NCBI GenBank assembly: GCA_937921525.1
Contig: CAKZUM010000417.1
Location: 1 to 5,598 of the forward strand
Origin: an uncultured Saprospiraceae bacterium
Lineage (GTDB): Bacteria; Bacteroidota; Bacteroidia; Chitinophagales; Saprospiraceae
DNA: 5,598 nt
Reading direction: 5' to 3'
The notes under the pieces are model-generated. The model saw nothing but the letters and a program-made list of their open reading frames with translations, made no database searches and was not told where the DNA came from. Below, piece after piece: positions 1 to 5,598 of the stretch (position 1 is its first letter; every line of letters starts with the position of its first letter). Made by a program: the position numbers and the translations under genes.

Positions 1-119
1 ATTTAATATTTTTTGTGCCAGTATATTACTTGACAAGCAGATGATTATTAATAGACTTAGGTTGAAATTTTTAGGGTTCATTTTATAATATTTTTTAGTT
101 ATACACGATTTGAAAAGAA

Positions 120-152
120 AGACTTCCCAAGTTTTCAAAACTTGGTAAGTCT
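120..152 (-). terminator. Rho-independent terminator hairpin
   Basis: Two 16-base arms (120-135 and 137-152) are complementary around a single central base, with one C/T mismatch at 126/146. Realistically the centre opens into a small loop. Read on the minus strand, the stem is followed by a pyrimidine run (TTTCTTTTC, 119-111), as expected of an intrinsic terminator; the plus-strand side has no T-run. It lies 25 bases past the restored stop codon of the gene remnant at 178-470, so it probably ended that gene's transcript and may now end the RDD gene's. Hairpins built on an AAGTTTT/AAAACTT core are, from general knowledge, common in Bacteroidota intergenic regions. Confidence 0.7.
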
Positions 153-177
153 CTATCAATTACTTGACAGAATGCAC

Positions 178-470
178 TCAATTAGACAACGACACCACTC
201 CTCCCTCATCCTCCGCAGCTATCGTAACCAATAATTCTTTCTAGATCGTCTGACTTTAAATACTTTAGTACCGACCGACCATCTTTCTTTTTTACTAAAA
301 TTGGGAAGCAAAGAAAATCCATAACTAAATTTAGAGCCATCTTTCTTGGGTCCTACCACTACAAAATGATTGCGCTTCCAAGAGTTGTTTTTAATTGAAA
401 AGTTGATCCATTGTAGATTGGGGTTGATTGCTGAGTCGCTATTCCAGTACGAGTCCTTGTGTAACGAGCA
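178..470 (-). pseudogene. Frameshifted remnant of a small, probably secreted protein
   Basis: An open frame on the minus strand runs from 470 to a TAG at 219-221 and encodes 83 residues of ordinary, soluble-looking protein (for example NPNLQWINFSIKNNSWKR and ERWSVGTKVFKV). It has no ATG, GTG or TTG start and follows directly on a TAA. Adding one A to the A-run at 238-240 restores a natural ending, KELLVTIAAEDEGGVVSLSN, with a TGA at 178-180 just before the terminator. This is strong evidence that a real gene lost its frame by a one-base slip. The 5' end is also broken. An ATG at 508-510 in another frame gives a short hydrophobic stretch (LPLLMLVTQ) that would join to DSYWNSDSA if one base were removed near 461-465, resembling a signal peptide. 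I do not recognise the family; the spacing suggests a small beta-rich exported domain. A sequencing error at either slip cannot be excluded. Confidence 0.6.
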
Positions 471-583
471 TTAATAAGGGTAAAGAATAAATATTATAAT
501 CTGGGAACATGAAGTGCTAATGACTTGAATTAGTTTCAGACAGATATTAGAATGGAAAAGTAAATGAAGAGTTCATTGAAATG

Positions 584-608
584 AGCTATAATTTCTAATT
601 ATTTAGCT
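584..608 (-). terminator. Weak AT-rich hairpin after the RDD gene
   Basis: AGCTA (584-588) pairs with TAGCT (604-608) and TAATT (589-593) with AATTA (597-601), leaving a three-base loop and a two-base bulge at 602-603. It begins 10 bases past the RDD stop codon, where a terminator would be expected. The stem is almost all A/T, and no clear T-run follows on the minus strand. It may be a weak terminator or chance pairing in AT-rich DNA. Confidence 0.2.
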
Positions 609-617
609 ATTGACGTT

Positions 618-1172
618 TTATTTGTATATACAATAAGTTCCAGCAAATTTATCATGCAATCCTTGCTTTGTTTTACTAAAAAGCAATGTTAATACAGGTA
701 TATAAATAATGAGATTTGCAAGATGCTGATACAAATCATATCCCTGTTCTCGCTGGTATTGTCCAAAGCTAATAAAGTTAGTTACTTCTTCAAATCCAGG
801 ATCTGAAAACGTTAACATAATAAAAACTAAGGAAATGATAGAACTGATACTCCATGGAAACCATCTTTTCAAAGCATGTTTCCAACTGATGTCGTCGAAT
901 TCCAAATCAACTACTATTATATTAACCGCCATTTTTCCTACTGTGGCACTGCAATAGGTTTCCATTAATGGTTTATAGCTAGAACCGATCAGCAATAGTA
1001 TAATAGCTACTACCAGACTTTTTAAGGTGGTGATATTATAAGAAACTAATCCAAATAATGGAATAAGAACTAAACTATCAATTAAGGAAGCACCAAATCT
1101 TATCCAAAATCCAGCAAACTTATATTTGTTTTTTAAATCATCTTCGAAAGGTTCTTTAGAAAGCGTATTCAT
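618..1172 (-). CDS. RDD-family integral membrane protein
   Basis: A 184-residue membrane protein with RDD-domain hallmarks. A first hydrophobic segment carries the conserved Arg and Asp (AGFWIRFGASLIDSL, R25 and D32). An SATVGKMAVNI motif follows a second segment at about residues 75-85, and the closing QGLHDKFAGT motif has Asp174 near the C-terminus. Hydrophobic stretches at roughly 28-47, 51-66, 107-122 and 148-166 suggest four membrane spans. The inserted stretch at about 123-147 is polar and lies between the last two spans. RDD proteins are small inner-membrane proteins of mostly unknown function; some have been linked to ion or sodium transport, but nothing here assigns a substrate. The ATG at 1172 gives an N-terminal polar tail of about 18 residues. 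No Shine-Dalgarno sequence precedes it, as usual in Bacteroidota. The gene is separated from the hydrolase upstream by 157 bases holding an intron fragment, so co-transcription is uncertain. Family assignment is confident, function unknown. Confidence 0.88.
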   Translation of the reverse strand: MNTLSKEPFEDDLKNKYKFAGFWIRFGASLIDSLVLIPLFGLVSYNITTLKSLVVAIILLLIGSSYKPLMETYCSATVGKMAVNIIVVDLEFDDISWKHALKRWFPWSISSIISLVFIMLTFSDPGFEEVTNFISFGQYQREQGYDLYQHLANLIIYIPVLTLLFSKTKQGLHDKFAGTYCIYK

Positions 1173-1236
1173 TTTGAGTGTGTTATTAGGTGTTCAGATT
1201 TTTAGAAATATTTAAAGAGGAGTTATTTTGTTTGTC

Positions 1237-1320
1237 GAACCGCCAAGTACGAGATCCGTGCGCTTGGTGGTGTGAGAGGCGCACTCTGTTAGTTTTTACT
1301 GGCGGAGTCGTCTACTCGAT
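1237..1320 (+). mobile_element. Group II intron 3' fragment (domains V and VI)
   Basis: Domain V is visible at 1239-1271. ACCGCCAAG pairs with CTTGGTGGT over nine base pairs, including one G-T wobble. A two-base CG bulge follows on the 3' side (1261-1262), then an upper stem TACG/CGTG with a five-base loop. The catalytic-triad position reads CGC. Domain VI follows: the stem 1284-1293 pairs with 1298-1307 across a TTTT loop and is extended by 1278-1281 with 1309-1312. A1277 pairs with T1313, A1314 is bulged, and 1274-1276 pairs with 1315-1317. The bulged adenosine is the expected branch point, 7-8 bases from an intron end at CGAT (1320). No domains I-IV or reverse transcriptase are present; about 65 bases upstream the RDD gene begins. 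The fragment is therefore a truncated remnant, and a plus-strand open frame that runs through it is not a gene. Confidence 0.8.
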
Positions 1321-1329
1321 TCGCACCAG

Positions 1330-2730
1330 TTATTTTTTTTCAAATTTCAAATTAATTTCTCCAATAACATCAAGTTCAAAACCTGTTATTACTCCCTTTA
1401 ATCTATTGAAACGAATTTCACCTAAATCAATAGTAAAAGCATCAATATCCATAATTGTCAATTCTAGTGGGGTATAATTAGCAATTTGTATTTTTAATTT
1501 TTCTTTCTCAAGAGTTAAGAGGTAATTGACGTCTAATTCTTCAGAATAAAAACTCCCAATATAATCTCCTAAGTTTAGGTTAGAAAAGTCTGTTTTCTTT
1601 TTAGTGTTTGCAACAGTTGGCATGTTTGTCTTGAGTTCTTTTATTTCTGATTTATCTACAAATTTATTTTTGAGAAAAATATCTGCTATTTTAAAAGCTT
1701 TATTAGTTGCATTTGCATCGCTACGATTCGCAAGAACAATAACTGATAAATTTTGCTCAGGAAATCGTATATATTGAGTATTAAAACCCAGCATACCACC
1801 ACTATGAGATATAGTTTTTAATCCCTTATATTCTTCATGTATTAATCCAAATGCATATTGAAGAGTGTCTCCATTATTTAAAACTCCAGGTGAAAGGATG
1901 ATGTCATTTAATTTTCTTCCACCAACTATTTGAGTACTAAAATTCTGGTCCCATAAAACTAAGTCATTGATAGTAGTCAAAAGATTGCCATCTCCAAGTG
2001 CATCAAAATTTTGTAGAAATCTTTTAAAAGTCCCATCATCTTGAGGATGATAACTGATTACACGATTCTTTGTAATTTGTTTATGGTCATCATTGAAAAA
2101 TGTATTCTTCATTCCAAGTGGATGAAAAATATTCTTTTCAGCATATTGCCTGATTGTCATACCACTAGTGCGATTTACTATTTCAGCCAAAAGCATATAG
2201 CCAGAATTTGAATATTGATGCTTTTCCCCAGGAGAAAAATTTAATGACTTTTGTTTCTCCAGTTTTTTGATACCATCGTTAATTGAAAAGTAATCCTCAA
2301 ATGATTCTCCCGAGAGATACATTAAAACTAGATAGTCCCTCAACCCACTAGTGTGATGCAATAAATGTTTGATAGTTATTTCTTTTCCATAATCAGGAAT
2401 TTCAGGAAGGTAATTTCTTATATTATCATCCAATCCAATTTTCCCTTCAATTGACAAAAGAGCAATACAGGCAGCTGTGAATTGTTTAGAAGTGGAGGCA
2501 ATATAAAATTTTGAATCAATTGTAATTGGAATTCCATAATCAAGGTTAGCAATTCCATAGTTCTTAGAAATAATTAATTTACCTTTTTTAATTACTCCTA
2601 TTGCTGCACCAGGAGATTGATTATTTTCCCATTCAACAAATAGCTTATCAATTTCTTGACTCTCTATAAGCTGTCCAAAAGAAGTAAGATATAAAGAAAT
2701 GAATGTTAATAATAGAATTTTTTTTTTCAT
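1330..2730 (-). CDS. Secreted serine hydrolase, class C beta-lactamase/PBP-like
   Basis: A 466-residue penicillin-recognising serine hydrolase. Residues 1-19 form a signal peptide (three Lys, a hydrophobic core, probable cleavage at SFG/Q), so the enzyme should be periplasmic or exported. The three active-site motifs of the beta-lactamase/transpeptidase fold are intact: SxxK at S79-K82 (STSK), YxN at Y173-N175 (YSN), and the KTG-equivalent HSG at 309-311. The HHTSGL motif near 125-130 is typical of this superfamily. Residues from about 360 to the end form a separate C-terminal beta-rich domain, as in many Bacteroidota members. Such proteins include esterases, D-amino-acid peptidases and LACTB-like hydrolases; true antibiotic hydrolysis is rare among them, and the substrate cannot be told from sequence. 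The start is fixed by the signal peptide. The ATG is followed by a run of ten A's. A structured repeat lies just upstream and an intron fragment just downstream. Confidence 0.92.
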   Translation of the reverse strand: MKKKILLLTFISLYLTSFGQLIESQEIDKLFVEWENNQSPGAAIGVIKKGKLIISKNYGIANLDYGIPITIDSKFYIASTSKQFTAACIALLSIEGKIGLDDNIRNYLPEIPDYGKEITIKHLLHHTSGLRDYLVLMYLSGESFEDYFSINDGIKKLEKQKSLNFSPGEKHQYSNSGYMLLAEIVNRTSGMTIRQYAEKNIFHPLGMKNTFFNDDHKQITKNRVISYHPQDDGTFKRFLQNFDALGDGNLLTTINDLVLWDQNFSTQIVGGRKLNDIILSPGVLNNGDTLQYAFGLIHEEYKGLKTISHSGGMLGFNTQYIRFPEQNLSVIVLANRSDANATNKAFKIADIFLKNKFVDKSEIKELKTNMPTVANTKKKTDFSNLNLGDYIGSFYSEELDVNYLLTLEKEKLKIQIANYTPLELTIMDIDAFTIDLGEIRFNRLKGVITGFELDVIGEINLKFEKK

Positions 2731-2750
2731 GTTTTGGATTCTTAATTGGT

Positions 2751-2893
2751 GCTAGCTGTCCCGCATCGGTGGCGTTGGCAGCTTTTGCTGACAATGACCG
2801 CTGATGCACGGTGTGTTCCACGAATGAACACGTATGCCCTTACGAAAGTAAGGAAAATATTTTGAGCAAACAAGCTCAAGACTCTAGGGAGAT
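2751..2893 (-). repeat. Structured intergenic element, left copy
   Basis: This fills most of the gap between the nuclease stop codon and the hydrolase start. In plus-strand order it holds a long imperfect stem (2763-2807; GCATC/GATGC at the base, CGTTG/CAATG and CAGC/GCTG above, TTTT loop, a GCT bulge at 2800-2802). Next come a 6-bp hairpin with GAATG on the 3' side of its loop (2813-2831), a 6-bp hairpin with a GAAA loop (2838-2853) and a 6-bp hairpin TTGAGC/GCTCAA (2862-2879). The 16-base box AAGACTCTAGGGAGAT (2878-2893) ends it, four bases from the nuclease stop codon. The same parts recur in the same order at 3814-3947. It could be a folded recombination site, a transposase-recognised repeat or an RNA leader; the strand given is that of the flanking genes, not a demonstrated direction. 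The last hairpin, read on the minus strand and followed by AAATATTTT, might also end the nuclease transcript. Confidence 0.65.
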
Positions 2894-2897
2894 TCTT

Positions 2898-3749
2898 TTA
2901 CAATTGTTCGATTTCTTCTTTCGATAAACCTGTTGATTTTATAATTATTTCCATTGAGACTCCGTTTTTTTTGAATTGTTTTGCTATCTCGATTCTTTCA
3001 TTTTTTCTTACTTTTTCTTCTGCCTCAAATTTCAAAGTTTCGGCGATACTTGCTTGGTATCTGAGCTTATCCAAATACCTTTCGTAAGACTTTCTTTCAT
3101 CATCAGGAAGATTTGCAACTTTTAATTTTTCATTTGCTTCTTTTAGTCCTCTTGCCTTGAAAGAATCCTTGATTTCACTATTCTTGAAGAAGTAAATCCA
3201 TTCGTCCAAGGTGTTTTTTGCAAGGTCATCAAATTGATTCACTTTGATTAGATAAATCTCGAGGTATAATTCAGCAATCGTTTCTTTTCCGAACAGTTTC
3301 TTCTGACTTGGACTAAGCTGTAATTCATCATTTTTATGGATTCCTCTAAAGTTCGTTGTTCCTCTATAAATATAATCAGCTCCTTGTCCAAGATTAAAAT
3401 AGATAATATTGACTGATATGATTTTTTTGATTTTCGAGTAGGGTTCTCCCTCTTTGATATACTCCGTTATTGCTTTGGAAATTCCAAAAAGGATTCTTAG
3501 GAAGTAATCCAATTCATGTGAATTTTGAATTTCGATTATGATTAATTCCTTATCCGAATTTTCAACCAATAAATCAACTCGATTGAATTTATCACCTTCA
3601 GTTTCTTGATTTGCTTCACTTTCTAAAATCGCTTCAATTCTAATATCTTCTCCGATTAATTCGCTGAGAAATCCTTCGAGGATTCCATAATTGGCTTTAT
3701 CCCTTATCAGCCGTTTTATTGCCCAATCGAATCTAATATGTTTCTTCAT
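2898..3749 (-). CDS. Rpn-type PD-(D/E)XK nuclease (PDDEXK_2 family)
   Basis: A 283-residue protein of the family annotated as 'PD-(D/E)XK nuclease family transposase' or Rpn recombination-promoting nuclease. It opens with the family's FDWAIKRLI motif (residues 7-15), the usual start of these proteins. The nuclease core follows: NRVDLLVE with Asp59, then IIIEIQ with Glu73 and Gln75, fitting the D...ExQ variant of the PD-(D/E)XK active site. Next comes the helix DYFLRILFGISKAI with a conserved Arg. Residues about 195-260 are helical and highly charged, probably coiled coil. The last 20 residues (GVSMEIIIKSTGLSKEEIEQL) match the short helix-turn-helix-like tail common in this family. Studied enterobacterial relatives are DNA endonucleases that raise RecA-independent recombination, and some act as toxins. 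The length is normal and the motifs are intact, so the gene is likely functional. It is flanked on both sides by copies of one structured repeat, suggesting that gene and repeat move together; that is inference. Confidence 0.85.
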   Translation of the reverse strand: MKKHIRFDWAIKRLIRDKANYGILEGFLSELIGEDIRIEAILESEANQETEGDKFNRVDLLVENSDKELIIIEIQNSHELDYFLRILFGISKAITEYIKEGEPYSKIKKIISVNIIYFNLGQGADYIYRGTTNFRGIHKNDELQLSPSQKKLFGKETIAELYLEIYLIKVNQFDDLAKNTLDEWIYFFKNSEIKDSFKARGLKEANEKLKVANLPDDERKSYERYLDKLRYQASIAETLKFEAEEKVRKNERIEIAKQFKKNGVSMEIIIKSTGLSKEEIEQL

Positions 3750-3763
3750 TTTTTAGTTTTTCA

Positions 3764-3771
3764 CAAACTTA
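3764..3771 (-). promoter_or_regulatory. Candidate Bacteroidota -7 promoter box for the nuclease gene
   Basis: On the minus strand the sequence TAAGTTTG matches the Bacteroidota -7 consensus TAnnTTTG and ends 15 bases before the nuclease ATG. No TTTG -33 box is seen at the usual distance. Instead, an A-rich tract (A7-G-A8, plus coordinates 3788-3803) lies about 16-32 bases further upstream and might act like an UP element. Initiation would leave a very short leader. One box in AT-rich DNA is weak evidence. Confidence 0.3.
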
Positions 3772-3813
3772 CAATTTATCAGCGGTGTTTTTTTTCTTTT
3801 TTTCTGCTTGTGT

Positions 3814-3947
3814 GCAACGGTCGCACATCCACGCAGTTGATAGCTTCTGCTGGTAATTGCCGTTGGATGCCTTGAATGGGCATCTAAATCTTTATCACAT
3901 AAAGATAACGAAATATCTTAATAAAAGTATTAAGACTCTAGGGAGAT
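3814..3947 (-). repeat. Structured intergenic element, right copy
   Basis: This is a diverged copy of the element at 2751-2893, in the same orientation. The long stem is CATCCA (3826-3831) with TGGATG (3864-3869). Above it are GCAGTTG with TAATTGC and TAGC with GCTG, using G-T wobbles, a TTCT loop, an internal mismatch at 3840/3853 at the same place as in the other copy, and a CGT bulge (3861-3863). Then come GATGCC/GGCATC (3866-3884), whose loop contains GAATG and which overlaps the base of the long stem; an 8-bp hairpin (3888-3906); the linker AAATAT, shared with the other copy; and CTTAAT/ATTAAG (3917-3934). The identical 16-base box (3932-3947) closes it. Stem sequences differ from the other copy but pairing is kept. 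It lies between the signal peptidase stop codon and the nuclease start. Confidence 0.65.
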
Positions 3948-3979
3948 GTAGGGCAAACGAAAAGTAAAAATCGTAATAT

Positions 3980-3994
3980 ATAATTCTAAATTAT
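3980..3994 (-). terminator. Possible weak terminator after signal peptidase gene
   Basis: ATAATT (3980-3985) pairs perfectly with AATTAT (3989-3994) around a three-base loop, 11 bases past the signal peptidase stop codon. A T-rich stretch with a T5 run follows on the minus strand. The stem is entirely A/T and short, so chance pairing is a real alternative. Confidence 0.25.
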
Positions 3995-4005
3995 CTAATA
4001 AAAAA

Positions 4006-5580
4006 TCAATCCACTCCCGCCTTACTAGCAGAAGTAAATATCCGATCCCAATAGATCCCTTCTGCCATATCATTTAATTTAGTAGAGAAAAAGATAAATA
4101 GAGGTTTGCCTAAAATATGAGTTTCGGGAACATAGCCCCAAGTTCTAGAGTCTTCCGAATTATTTCTATTATCACCCATCATCCAATAGTAATTTTGTTG
4201 GAAAGTATATTGGGTGGTTTGGGTTCCATTGATATAGATTCGACCATTTTTAATCTCCAAATCATTGTCTTCATAGATGTCAATAATTCGACGATAGGGT
4301 GCTATGTTATTAGGAGTGATCTTAATAGTGGCCCCTGCTTTAGGCACCCATATAGGACCGTAATTATCTGCCGACCAGCCTTTGAAATTAGCAGGGTCAT
4401 GTGGGAATAGGCGATCCGATTCTTCGTAGGCCTCCACCGTGATCGCTTCATTTAATGCTTGAATGGTTGTTACTTGTTCTTTGGACAAGGTTAATAAGAG
4501 TCGGTTCGATCCAGAGGAGGTGCGGATATTTCCGTTGTCTACGCCAATATCCTTGAGTTGACTGAGGGTAAAATCATTTGGGAAGTTGACCCAATACATA
4601 TCATTTGGAATTATTTCAATCCCACTATCCATTCCCTGAATTAATTCTTTTTGCTGATTGGAAAGTACCAGCATTTTGTAATTAGCACCTTTTGAATTAT
4701 AATACTGTTGGTCTTCTTGACTAATTCCCCAGTCTGCGAATTTCTTTTCATTAAGCGGCGTGGGATGCTTTACTAAATATCTAAATTGTAAATGCTTCGG
4801 ATTCTCTGCTTTAACGCCATTGATATATACTTGTCTATCAATAATTTGCATCGTGTCTCCGGGCGTTGCAATGCAATGTTTTACATAGTGATCGATCTTA
4901 TCCATGGGTCGTGCAATTAACGGATATTTGCCTTGGTCGATTAATTGTTTAGTAGCAGTTGGGATGGCATCTCTTTTATAATCATACAAACTCCAAGTTC
5001 GCCCAGGCGTGACAAACACGCTATCTCCTTCGGGCATATTGAATACTACGGGCATATTATGTGACAATTGCTCTATACCGGGAAGTCGATACGGGGTAAG
5101 GCGTGGGGTTTTAAAATAAGATTCTTTCTCAAAAAAGGGTAGTCGATTGTGTAGTAGGGGTACCATGGCTATGGTCTCCGGCGTCCGTAACCCATAATGT
5201 AATTTACTCACAAACAAATGATCGCCAACGATTAAAGACCCTTCCATAGAAGAAGTTGGAATCGCATAGGCTTCTATGGTAAACATCCGAATGAAGGCAG
5301 CTGCGAACACAGAGAAGACAATCGCCTCCGTCCATTCTCTACTCGGAGATTTATAATAAGGACTTGCTTCTTTGAACATTCTATATTGGTCGGAAGCACC
5401 TTGTTCATATAACTCAAATAAGCGATCATGATGGCGTTTTTCTTTAATCAATGTAGGGCCATCATATTGATCTTTTTCGGTGTACCCAATTTTAAAGAAA
5501 GCTAAGGGGGCATATACAACAGCAAGCACACTATCCCAAAAGCTATACTTTTTAAAGGATCGAACCAAATCTACACTCAT
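4006..5580 (-). CDS. lepB: Signal peptidase I
   Basis: A type I signal peptidase of 524 residues, the membrane enzyme that removes signal peptides from exported proteins on the periplasmic face. An N-terminal hydrophobic segment at about 14-31 and a strong transmembrane helix at about 84-102 precede the catalytic part. The nucleophile lies in IPTSSMEGSLIVGDHLFVSK (Ser111, the Ser before Met). The general-base Lys is K234 in HYVKHCIATPGD. The C-terminal box MMGDNRNNSEDSRTWGYVP (467-485) contains the conserved GDNR and SxDSR elements. All active-site residues are present, so it should be active. The protein is far longer than the E. coli enzyme (324 residues) because of large insertions at about 130-225 and 265-440, typical of Bacteroidota. 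The start is supported by the family's N-terminal segment; the window ends 18 bases upstream, so the promoter and upstream neighbour are not visible. By eye this gene is less AT-rich than the genes to its left, fitting core chromosome beside accessory DNA. Confidence 0.96.
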   Translation of the reverse strand: MSVDLVRSFKKYSFWDSVLAVVYAPLAFFKIGYTEKDQYDGPTLIKEKRHHDRLFELYEQGASDQYRMFKEASPYYKSPSREWTEAIVFSVFAAAFIRMFTIEAYAIPTSSMEGSLIVGDHLFVSKLHYGLRTPETIAMVPLLHNRLPFFEKESYFKTPRLTPYRLPGIEQLSHNMPVVFNMPEGDSVFVTPGRTWSLYDYKRDAIPTATKQLIDQGKYPLIARPMDKIDHYVKHCIATPGDTMQIIDRQVYINGVKAENPKHLQFRYLVKHPTPLNEKKFADWGISQEDQQYYNSKGANYKMLVLSNQQKELIQGMDSGIEIIPNDMYWVNFPNDFTLSQLKDIGVDNGNIRTSSGSNRLLLTLSKEQVTTIQALNEAITVEAYEESDRLFPHDPANFKGWSADNYGPIWVPKAGATIKITPNNIAPYRRIIDIYEDNDLEIKNGRIYINGTQTTQYTFQQNYYWMMGDNRNNSEDSRTWGYVPETHILGKPLFIFFSTKLNDMAEGIYWDRIFTSASKAGVD

Positions 5581-5598
5581 ACCTGCAAAAATGAAAAT

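Noticed and set aside
25..169. Eleven-base direct repeat ATTACTTGACA at 25-35 and 159-169
   Set aside because: It is short, imperfectly extended on either side and in AT-rich DNA; I see no element boundary attached to it.
563..577. Small hairpin AATGAA/TTCATT
   Set aside because: Six A/T-rich pairs without a following T-run on either strand; likely chance.
1190..1477. Plus-strand open frame of 95 codons
   Set aside because: It runs through the non-coding intron domains V/VI and then antisense to the 3' end of the hydrolase gene; its protein has no family features.
1330..2730. Antibiotic-resistance beta-lactamase
   Set aside because: The SxxK, YxN and HxG motifs define a broad hydrolase superfamily; the HSG in place of KTG and the extra C-terminal domain fit non-resistance serine hydrolases better.
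2898..3749. Internal antitoxin start within the nuclease gene, as reported for some enterobacterial Rpn genes
   Set aside because: The only methionine after the first is close to the C-terminus (near residue 266), and no convincing alternative start with a ribosome-binding context was seen.
2731..3947. Classical integron attC sites
   Set aside because: The right copy has an RYYYAAC-like ATCCAAC on the minus strand, but the partner is not a good GTTRRRY, the left copy has AGC/GCT instead of AAC/GTT, and no integrase is in the window. Only the general cassette-like layout is kept as a finding.
4117..4410. Plus-strand open frame of 97 codons
   Set aside because: It lies entirely antisense to the conserved C-terminal half of signal peptidase I and is a shadow of that gene.

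Overview
The window looks like chromosomal DNA from a member of the Bacteroidota. It is AT-rich, has no Shine-Dalgarno-like sequences before its starts, and encodes a signal peptidase I with the long insertions seen in that phylum. It also carries a secreted serine hydrolase with a phylum-typical signal peptide and a PD-(D/E)XK nuclease of the Rpn/PDDEXK_2 type that is often multicopy in these genomes. A lower rank cannot be assigned from the sequence.

All four intact genes lie on the minus strand. In transcription order (right to left) they are: signal peptidase I (4006-5580), the Rpn-type nuclease (2898-3749), a class C beta-lactamase-like serine hydrolase (1330-2730) and an RDD-family membrane protein (618-1172). 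A fifth gene, at the far left (178-470), is a frameshifted remnant followed by a good rho-independent terminator hairpin (120-152). Only the signal peptidase is a core housekeeping gene. The other genes look like single-gene accessory units separated by structured non-coding DNA rather than one tight operon; no functional link among them is evident.

The intergenic DNA is the most interesting part. The nuclease gene is bracketed by two diverged copies, in the same orientation, of a structured element of roughly 140 bp (about 2751-2893 and 3814-3947). Both copies have the same order of parts: a long imperfect stem with a three-base bulge, three short hairpins with different stem sequences, and an identical 16-base box. 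In the left copy the box lies four bases from the nuclease stop codon. Stems that stay paired while their sequences differ suggest the fold itself is selected. The layout recalls a gene cassette with a folded recombination site, but no integrase is present and the terminal AAC/GTT pairs of classical attC sites are not conserved.

Between the hydrolase and the RDD gene, on the plus strand, is the isolated 3' end of a group II intron: domain V and domain VI with a bulged branch-point adenosine at 1314, and no reverse transcriptase or upstream domains. It is best read as a 5'-truncated copy.

The leftmost 119 bases, the 471-617 gap and the 3948-4005 gap hold no gene I can support.
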